Shown in pieces: positions 31,409 through 36,723 of a DNA stretch of 36,723 nt. Made by a program: the position numbers and the translations under genes. Position 1 is the first letter of the stretch, and every line of letters starts with the position of its first letter. The DNA comes from Acidimicrobiales bacterium (GTDB taxonomy: Bacteria > Actinomycetota > Acidimicrobiia > Acidimicrobiales > Iamiaceae), in assembly GCA_030448105.1 (NCBI GenBank), contig JAUJNP010000020.1, positions 1 through 36,723 on the forward strand, given 5' to 3'. The notes below the pieces were generated by a model. The model was given only the letters and a program-made list of their open reading frames with translations. It did no database searches and had not been told where the DNA came from.

Positions 31409-32344
31409 CTAGTACCCGAGGGCCGGATCGACGGGTCCGAGCAGCTCCTCCCCCGCCGCCCACCGCCGCACGTTCTCGGTGATCCGGGCGCCGAGCAGCG
31501 GCCGCGCCATCTCGCTGGTGTTCCCGACGTGGGGGGTGATGACGCAGTTCGGCAGGCGCCACAGCGGGTGGCCCGCCGGGAGCGGCTCGGGGTCGGTGAC
31601 GTCGAGGCCGGCCCCGCCGATCTCGCCCCGGCGCAGGGCCTCGACCAGGTCCTCGGTGACGACGTGCACGCCGCGGGCCACGTTGACCAGCCACGCGTGC
31701 GGCTCCATGCGGGCCAGCTCGGCAGCGCCCACCACCCCTACCGTGTCGGGCACCACCGGCAGGGCGAGCACGACCGCGTCAGCGCCGGGCAGGGCCTCGT
31801 GCAGGCGGTCGGCGCCCAGGACGCGGGCGGCACCCTCCATCGGTCGGGCGTGGCGGCGGACGACCGTCACCTCACACCGCCACGGCTCCAGCAGCGCCAG
31901 CAGCGCCAGGGCGATGCCGCCGCCACCGACGACGGTGACCCGGCCGTCGAACAGGCTGGTGCCGGCCTCCTCGCTCCAGTGGTCCACCCGGGCGTAGCCC
32001 ACCGCGCCGCGGAGACCGGCGAGGAGCAGGGTCAGGGCCAGCTCAGCCACCGGCTCCGCGTAGACGCCCTTGCCGCAGGTCCACCGGCGGGTGGGGTCGA
32101 GGACGTCGCGGTAGGGCTCGACACCCGCCCAGGGCAGCTGCACCCATTTCACCGCGGGGTGCTCGGCCAGGGCGCGGGCCAGGCCCTCGGGATCCGCCGG
32201 CCGGGTCCACACCAGGGCTTCGGCGGAGCCCGGCTCGACCACCTCTGCCCCACCGGCGCGCACCGCGTCGGCGATCCAGCGGGGTCGACCCTCGGGGCCC
32301 ACCGCCACCCGGGGGCCGGTGGCAGTGCTCTCGGTCGGGGACAC
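31409..32344 (-). CDS. D-isomer-specific 2-hydroxyacid dehydrogenase family protein
   Basis: 311 residues. The NAD-binding Rossmann motif is VTVVGGGGIALALLALL (about 136-151). The catalytic residues are Arg224 (LVNVARGVHV), Glu253 (DVTDPEPLP) and His272 (VITPHVGN), the standard Arg/Glu/His set. Substrate unknown, possibly glyoxylate, hydroxypyruvate or a related 2-oxo acid. The start is GTG 32344. TAGCCT lies six bases upstream, suggesting a leaderless mRNA. It is first in a unit with the DUF2087 and DnaJ-domain genes. Confidence 0.88.
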   Translation of the reverse strand: MSPTESTATGPRVAVGPEGRPRWIADAVRAGGAEVVEPGSAEALVWTRPADPEGLARALAEHPAVKWVQLPWAGVEPYRDVLDPTRRWTCGKGVYAEPVAELALTLLLAGLRGAVGYARVDHWSEEAGTSLFDGRVTVVGGGGIALALLALLEPWRCEVTVVRRHARPMEGAARVLGADRLHEALPGADAVVLALPVVPDTVGVVGAAELARMEPHAWLVNVARGVHVVTEDLVEALRRGEIGGAGLDVTDPEPLPAGHPLWRLPNCVITPHVGNTSEMARPLLGARITENVRRWAAGEELLGPVDPALGY

Positions 32345-32350
32345 CCCGGG

Positions 32351-32356
32351 AGGCTA
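32351..32356 (-). promoter_or_regulatory. Candidate -10 (TAGCCT) of the hydroxyacid-dehydrogenase operon
   Basis: TANNNT box six bases before GTG 32344; no good -35. Consistent with leaderless start. Confidence 0.35.
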
Positions 32357-32458
32357 CGCCCGGCCGGGTCGGGTCGGATCCGGGTGGAGGCTCGTGCCAT
32401 CGGGCAGCATGGGCCGGCGCGAACCGCCGGCACCGGGCGTCGGCGGAGGAGGACGAGC

Positions 32459-33574
32459 ATGCTCAGCGTCGGGGTCCCCACCGAGGTGAAGAACAGCGAG
32501 CACCGGGTGGCCATCACCCCCGACGGCGTGCGGGAGCTGGCCGAGCGGGGCGTGGAGGTGCTGGTGCAGGCGGGGGCCGGGCGGTCATCGGCCATCGGCG
32601 ACGACGAGTACCGGGCCGCCGGCGCCCGCACCGTGCCCCGGCCCGAGGACGCCTGGGCCGCGGACCTGGTCTGCAAGGTGAAGGAGCCCCAGCCCACCGA
32701 GCTCGGCTGCCTGCGCGACGGCCTGATCCTCTTCACCTACCTGCACCTTGCGGCCTATCCGGAGGTGGCCGACGCCCTGCTCGGGTCGGGCACGACCGGC
32801 ATCGCCTACGAGACGGTGCAGCTCGAGGACGGCGGGCTGCCGCTGCTCGCCCCCATGAGCGAGGTGGCGGGGCGGATGGCCACCCAGATCGGGGCCCACT
32901 ACCTCGAGCGGGAGAACGGCGGGCGGGGGGTGCTGCTCGGCGGAGCCCCGGGGGTGCGGCCCGGCCGCGTGGTGGTGCTGGGTGCAGGCAACGTTGGGTG
33001 GAACGCGGCGTGGATCGCGGCGGGCATGGAGGCCGAGGTGCTGCTGCTGGACAAGAACCTCGACCGGCTGCGCTGGGTCGACCAGATCCACAAGGGCCGG
33101 ATCATGACCCTGGCGTCGAACCGGGGGGCGGTGGAGCGGGCCGTGGCCGAAGCCGACCTGGTGATCGGCGCCGTGCTCGTACCCGGCGGCCGCGCCCCGA
33201 TGGTGGTGTCCGAGCCGATGGTGAAGGCCATGAAGCCGGGCGCGGTCATCGTCGACGTGGCCGTCGACCAGGGCGGCTGCATCGCCACCACCCAGGAGAC
33301 CACCCACGACGACCCGGTCTACGACCGCCACGGGGTGGTGCACTACGCCGTCGGCAACATCCCCGGCGCGGTGCCGAACACCTCCACCTACGCCCTCACC
33401 AACGCCACCCTCCCCTACCTGGCCGAGCTGGCCACGAGTGGCCTCGCCGCCGCCCTGGCCGCCGACCCGGCGCTCGCCGCCGGCGTCAACACCCACCAGG
33501 GCGAGGTCACCCACCCGGCGGTGGCCGAAGCCCTCGGGCGAGCACACCAACCCCTCAGCGTGGAGGGAGACTGA
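32459..33574 (+). CDS. ald: Alanine dehydrogenase
   Basis: 371 residues, full length. VGVPTEVKNSEHRVAITPDGV (in parts) starts the family signature. Lys75 (CKVKEPQ) and His96 (YLHLAAYPE) match the catalytic Lys75/His96 of the mycobacterial enzyme. The NAD motif is VVVLGAGNVGWNAAWIAAGM, followed by VIVDVAVDQGG and HYAVGNIPGAVPNTSTYALTNATLPYL. It interconverts L-alanine and pyruvate plus ammonia with NAD. GGAGGAGG precedes the ATG. A VOC gene follows by 2 bp, probably co-transcribed. Confidence 0.95.
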   Translation: MLSVGVPTEVKNSEHRVAITPDGVRELAERGVEVLVQAGAGRSSAIGDDEYRAAGARTVPRPEDAWAADLVCKVKEPQPTELGCLRDGLILFTYLHLAAYPEVADALLGSGTTGIAYETVQLEDGGLPLLAPMSEVAGRMATQIGAHYLERENGGRGVLLGGAPGVRPGRVVVLGAGNVGWNAAWIAAGMEAEVLLLDKNLDRLRWVDQIHKGRIMTLASNRGAVERAVAEADLVIGAVLVPGGRAPMVVSEPMVKAMKPGAVIVDVAVDQGGCIATTQETTHDDPVYDRHGVVHYAVGNIPGAVPNTSTYALTNATLPYLAELATSGLAAALAADPALAAGVNTHQGEVTHPAVAEALGRAHQPLSVEGD

Positions 33575-33576
33575 CC

Positions 33577-33987
33577 GTGCCATGCCGGTTGACCGAGCTG
33601 ATCGTCGACTGCCGCGATCCTGATCTCCTGGCCCGCTTCTGGACCGAGGTCCTCGGTTACGAGATCACCGATCGCGACGAGGAGGGGGTCGTCATCGGCG
33701 GCTCGCCGGGGTCCGGACCGGCCATCTTCTTCGCGGTGGTGCCCGAGGCCAAGGCCGGCAAAAACCGGATCCACCTCGACCTCAACGCCACCGACGGCGA
33801 CCAGGCGGCCGAGGTGGCGCGGATCAAGGCGCTCGGCGCCACCGAGGTCGACGTCGGCCAGGGCGAACAGACCTGGGTGGTGCTGGCCGACCCCGAGGGC
33901 AACGAGTTCTGCGTGCTGCGCCGGACGGTGCCCCCCGTCCCGGCCCCGCTGCCGCTGCCGCCGCCGGAGGGCGAGATCCTGCCGTAG
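33577..33987 (+). CDS. VOC family protein (Glyoxalase_6-like)
   Basis: 136 residues with two beta-alpha-beta modules. LIVDCRDPDLLARFWTEVLGYEI opens it, RIHLDLNATDGDQAAEVARIKALGA forms the middle and VVLADPEGNEFCVLRR the end. One metal ligand His lies in RIHLDL and the Glu in GNEFCV; the first-strand His of canonical glyoxalases is replaced by Ile/Val, so metal binding may be altered. Substrate unknown. The start is GTG 33577, two bases after alanine dehydrogenase, with GGAGGGAG as ribosome site. A hairpin follows the stop. Confidence 0.85.
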   Translation: MPCRLTELIVDCRDPDLLARFWTEVLGYEITDRDEEGVVIGGSPGSGPAIFFAVVPEAKAGKNRIHLDLNATDGDQAAEVARIKALGATEVDVGQGEQTWVVLADPEGNEFCVLRRTVPPVPAPLPLPPPEGEILP

Positions 33988-33994
33988 GGGCCGG

Positions 33995-34024
33995 CCGAGC
34001 CCGTCGCAGGCCCCCCGGGCTCGG
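33995..34024 (+). terminator. Hairpin terminator after the VOC gene
   Basis: Perfect 9-bp stem (CCGAGCCCG/CGGGCTCGG) with a 12-base loop, eight bases after the stop. No T-run beyond ACCTT. Confidence 0.55.
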
Positions 34025-34029
34025 AACCT

Positions 34030-34043
34030 TGACCCGCGGGTCA
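34030..34043. promoter_or_regulatory. Candidate operator TGACCCGCGGGTCA before the MFS gene
   Basis: A perfect 14-bp palindrome immediately before a TACCCT -10 candidate (34045-34050), which lies five bases from ATG 34056. A repressor bound here would block transcription. Similar half-sites occur near 19231-19246. Confidence 0.45.
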
Positions 34044-34055
34044 GTACCCTGGCCG

Positions 34056-35366
34056 ATGGTGACCGCGACCGACCCCGACCGCACGTACTGCTGCCCGGAG
34101 GAGGCCGAGGACGCCTACCTCGGGGGAGGCCGCAGCTTCGCGCCGGGCACGGCGGGGTCGGCGTTGCGCCACCGCACGTTCCGCACCGTGTACTTCGGGG
34201 CGTTCGCCTCGAACATCGGCACGTGGATGCAGAACGTGGTGCTCGGCGCCCTGGCCTACGACCTGACCGGCTCCGGCGTCTTCGTCGGGGTGGTCATCTT
34301 CGCCCAGCTGGCCCCCCTGCTCCTGCTGTCCATGGTGGGCGGGATGCTCGCCGACGCACTCGACCGCAAGAAGCTGCTGATCGCGCTCACCCTGGAACAG
34401 GCCGCCTTCTCGGGACTCCTTGCCCTGGTCGCGACCGACTCCAGCCCCTCGAAGCTGCTCCTCGTGCTCGTCACCCTCGCCATCGGCGCGGGCAACGCCC
34501 TCTACGCCCCCACCTTCAGCGCGGTGCTGCCCGTGCTCGTGCCCCGTGCCGACCTGCCCGGCGCCATCTCCCTCCACTCGGTGCAGATGAACGCCTCCCG
34601 GGTGGTGGGCCCGGCCATCGGCAGCTTCCTCTACGCCAGCTTCGGCGCCTCCTGGGTGTTCCTCGGCAACGGCCTCAGCTACGCCGCGGTCATCGTGGTG
34701 CTGCTGCGGGTCAAGCTCCCCGCGCCCCCGGCCAGCGGCACCCAGGGGCTGCACCGGCTGCTCGAGGGGGTGCGCTACGCCCGCGCCGACCCCGTGGTCG
34801 CCCGGTGCCTGGTGACCATCTTCGCCTTCTCCCTGCTCTGCCTGCCGTTCATCACCCAGATGCCGAAGATCGCCGGCGACAACCTCGGCATCGCCCCCCG
34901 GAGCACGGCCTACGGCCTGCTCTACGCCAGCTTCGGGCTGGGGGCGGTGGTGGGCGCGCTGTCGATCGGCACGGTGTTCGCCGCGTCGTCGAAGCCGCGC
35001 CTCACCCGCGTCGGGCTGGTCGCGTTCGCCGCCTTCCTCACCGTCTATGCCCTCCTGCGCGCCGCCCCGCCCGCGTACCCGGTGATCTTCGCCCTCGGCG
35101 CCGTCTACTTCGCGGTGATCACCTCCCTGTCGACCGTGCTCCAGGAGGACCTCGACGACGCCGTCCGCGGCAAGGTGATGGCGCTGTGGATCATGGGCTT
35201 CGGGGGCACCGTGCCCTTCGGTGGCCTGGCGGGGGGCGTGCTCATGGAGCAGGTGGGTATCACCCCCGTGCTGATCGGCAGCGCGCTCGTGGCCCTCGCG
35301 CTGATCGCGTACGCCGACCTCCGGCGACCCCACGCGGTCGGGATCAGCCCGGCGCTGGCCGACTAG
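34056..35366 (+). CDS. MFS transporter (EntS/DUF894-like exporter)
   Basis: 436 residues with about 12 hydrophobic spans. FRTVYFGAFASNIGTWMQNVVLGALAYDLTGSG and GGMLADALDRKKLLI (the MFS loop 2-3 motif) fit the EntS-like exporter group (MFS_3). ASRVVGPAIGSFLYASFG and RGKVMALWIMGFGGTVPFGGLAGG continue the pattern. It probably exports a small molecule or drug by proton antiport. ATG 34056 was chosen because a TANNNT box lies five bases upstream (leaderless); ATG-less longer frames are less likely. The 3' end overlaps the convergent murF gene by 23 bp. Confidence 0.88.
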   Translation: MVTATDPDRTYCCPEEAEDAYLGGGRSFAPGTAGSALRHRTFRTVYFGAFASNIGTWMQNVVLGALAYDLTGSGVFVGVVIFAQLAPLLLLSMVGGMLADALDRKKLLIALTLEQAAFSGLLALVATDSSPSKLLLVLVTLAIGAGNALYAPTFSAVLPVLVPRADLPGAISLHSVQMNASRVVGPAIGSFLYASFGASWVFLGNGLSYAAVIVVLLRVKLPAPPASGTQGLHRLLEGVRYARADPVVARCLVTIFAFSLLCLPFITQMPKIAGDNLGIAPRSTAYGLLYASFGLGAVVGALSIGTVFAASSKPRLTRVGLVAFAAFLTVYALLRAAPPAYPVIFALGAVYFAVITSLSTVLQEDLDDAVRGKVMALWIMGFGGTVPFGGLAGGVLMEQVGITPVLIGSALVALALIAYADLRRPHAVGISPALAD

Positions 35367-36723
35367 TCCCGCCGCCGGCTGGGGGGCCGGATCCGGTGAG
35401 GGCGGCCACCACCCGCTCAAGGGCGGCCACCCGGCTCCCCTTCACGAGCACGGCATCGCCCGCGCCCAGCGGTCCCAGCCGATCGAGCACCTCGTCGACG
35501 TCGCCGGCCCGGTCGGCACCGGATCGGCCGTAGTCGGGGGCCGCCACCGATACCAGCCGGATGCCGAGCCGCCCGGCGTAGGCCGCCACCTCGCGGTGGA
35601 GGGCTGGGCCGTCGGGCCCCAGCTCGGCCATGGCGCCGAGCACGGCCACCCGCCGTCTGGCGTCGAGCCCCGCGAGCGCATCGAGCGCGGCCCGGGTGGA
35701 CGTGGGGTTGGCGTTGTAGGCGTCGTCGAGGATCAGCGCCCCCGAGGGGGCGCGGGTCAGCGCCATCCGCATCGGCGCCGGCGGGGCGGCGGCCAGGCCG
35801 GCGGCCACCTCCTCCACCGTGCACCCCAACGCCAGCCCCGCCGCCGCCGCCGCGAGGGCGTTGCCCACCTGGTGGCGGCCGTGCACGGCGAGGCGAACCT
35901 CGCCGTCCCCCCAAGGTGACACCAGGCGGAACCGCGGGCGCAGCTCGTCGTCGAGGGCGACCGCCTCGGCCCGCACATCGCCGGCGGCCACGCCGAACGT
36001 GACCGCCGCCGCCGGGCTGCGGTCCGCCATGGCCACCACCCGGGGATCCTCGGCGTTGAGCACGGCGAACCCCGAGGCGGGGAGCGCCTCGACCAGCTCG
36101 CCCTTCGCCCGGGCCACCTCGTCGAGCGAGCCGAACGTCTCGAGGTGGGCGTCGGCCACAAGGGTGACCACCCCCACGGTGGGCCTTGCCGCCGAGCACA
36201 GGACGGCGATGTGGCCAGGGCCCCGGGCGCCCATCTCCACCACCGCCGCAGCCGTGTCGTCGCCCGCGTTGGCCAGGGTGAGGGGCACGCCCAGCTCGTT
36301 GTTGAACGACGCTTCGCTCGCCGCCGTGGGCCACCGCTGGGCCAGCACCGAACGCAGGAGCTCCTTGGTCGACGTCTTGCCCGCGGAGCCGGTCACGCCC
36401 ACCACCCGGTCGGGTAGGCGACCGCGGGCGAGGGCGCCCAGGGCGAGGAGGGCGGCGCCGGTGTCGGCCACGCGGATCACCGGCGGCGGCCCACCGTCCG
36501 GGTCGCGGCCGTTGAGGTGCGCGGCCGCCCCCGCGGCGCGGGCGGCGGTGACGAAGTGGTGGGCGTCGCGCTCGGCCCCCACCGGCCCGAACAGCTCCCC
36601 CCCGCCGATCCGGCGCGAGGCGCAGGCCGGCCCGGCGACGGCGACGTCGTCGCCGTGCAGCAGCCCGGCGACCGCGGCCGCCCCCACGGCCCCCCGGAAC
36701 CACAAGGCCCGCCCCCCGTGTGG
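35344..36723 (-). CDS. murF: UDP-N-acetylmuramoyl-tripeptide--D-alanyl-D-alanine ligase (5' end at window edge)
   Basis: At least 453 residues; the frame is open to the right edge, so the true start is uncertain (TTG 36705 or GTG 36687 inside, or beyond the edge). The Mur ligase P-loop is VVGVTGSAGKTSTKELL. The central domain has EASFNNELGVPLTLAN and VVEMGARGPGHIA, and the C-terminal domain has LILDDAYNANPTSTRAALDAL and VLGAMAELG. MurF joins D-Ala-D-Ala to UDP-MurNAc-tripeptide in the cytosol. The N-terminal domain has CASRRIGGGELF where DSR-type motifs are usual. It converges on the MFS gene. Usually clustered with mraY/murD, presumably to the right. Confidence 0.92.
   Translation of the reverse strand, partial: PHGGRALWFRGAVGAAAVAGLLHGDDVAVAGPACASRRIGGGELFGPVGAERDAHHFVTAARAAGAAAHLNGRDPDGGPPPVIRVADTGAALLALGALARGRLPDRVVGVTGSAGKTSTKELLRSVLAQRWPTAASEASFNNELGVPLTLANAGDDTAAAVVEMGARGPGHIAVLCSAARPTVGVVTLVADAHLETFGSLDEVARAKGELVEALPASGFAVLNAEDPRVVAMADRSPAAAVTFGVAAGDVRAEAVALDDELRPRFRLVSPWGDGEVRLAVHGRHQVGNALAAAAAGLALGCTVEEVAAGLAAAPPAPMRMALTRAPSGALILDDAYNANPTSTRAALDALAGLDARRRVAVLGAMAELGPDGPALHREVAAYAGRLGIRLVSVAAPDYGRSGADRAGDVDEVLDRLGPLGAGDAVLVKGSRVAALERVVAALTGSGPPAGGGTSRPAPG

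Noticed and set aside
1..36723. CRISPR array, prophage, insertion sequence or integrase
   Set aside because: No spaced repeats, transposase, integrase or phage structural genes were seen on either strand.

Overview
The window is high-GC actinobacterial chromosome (Actinomycetota). GTG starts are common, and stop/start overlaps of the ATGA or GTGA type recur. SigF/SigB-family stress regulation, an LCAD-like acyl-CoA dehydrogenase and a MpaB/DUF2236 protein fit an Acidimicrobiia-like lineage, but this placement is an inference. Most of the window is ordinary core and metabolic sequence. About 26.1-27.8 kb looks accessory.

Layout. 1-3.6 kb (minus): two CNNM/TlyC-type membrane proteins followed by a phosphotransferase cut by the left edge. 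3.7-5.3 kb (plus): a lipoprotein and an overlapping secreted protein with a PKD-like motif. 5.3-7.7 kb (plus): a benzoylformate-decarboxylase-like ThDP enzyme translationally coupled to an orphan ABC ATPase. 7.7-13.4 kb (minus): a TPP riboswitch drives thiN, an MTH1187-type thiamine-binding protein and a permease/binding-protein/ATPase set (ThiXYZ type). An M23 peptidase and an SRPBCC protein follow. 13.6-15.6 kb (plus): DUF2236 protein and an acyl-CoA dehydrogenase.

15.7-17.9 kb is a general-stress module. It holds an RsbW-like ATPase, a 25-residue membrane peptide, a SigB/SigF-family sigma factor, its likely anti-sigma partner, an unrecognised 52-residue acidic protein and CsbD. Three of its transcription units are preceded by the same GTTC-N16/17-GGGTA(C/G) element, the promoter class this sigma family reads. 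This is the most interesting system here: a self-wired stress locus with two very small proteins that length cut-offs miss.

17.9-26.1 kb: acyl-CoA dehydrogenase (minus); PLP-dependent dehydratase and secreted alpha/beta hydrolase (plus); a GlxA-type regulator paired with a DJ-1/PfpI enzyme (plus); ChaB-Rho_N protein (plus); a lone TOPRIM protein and a DUF2254 membrane protein (minus). 26.1-27.8 kb: a decayed SnoaL-like fragment, a (CAG)7 tract, a dienelactone hydrolase and paired TTGTGGCA repeats beside tRNA-Val(CAC), suggesting an old integration site.

27.9-36.7 kb: acetoacetate-decarboxylase-like protein, amidase, a VOC remnant, DnaJ-TM protein, HTH-DUF2087 protein and 2-hydroxyacid dehydrogenase (all minus); alanine dehydrogenase, VOC protein and an MFS exporter (plus); MurF (minus, running to the right edge). 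Several minus-strand genes here have a TANNNT box six bases before the start codon, which suggests leaderless mRNAs.
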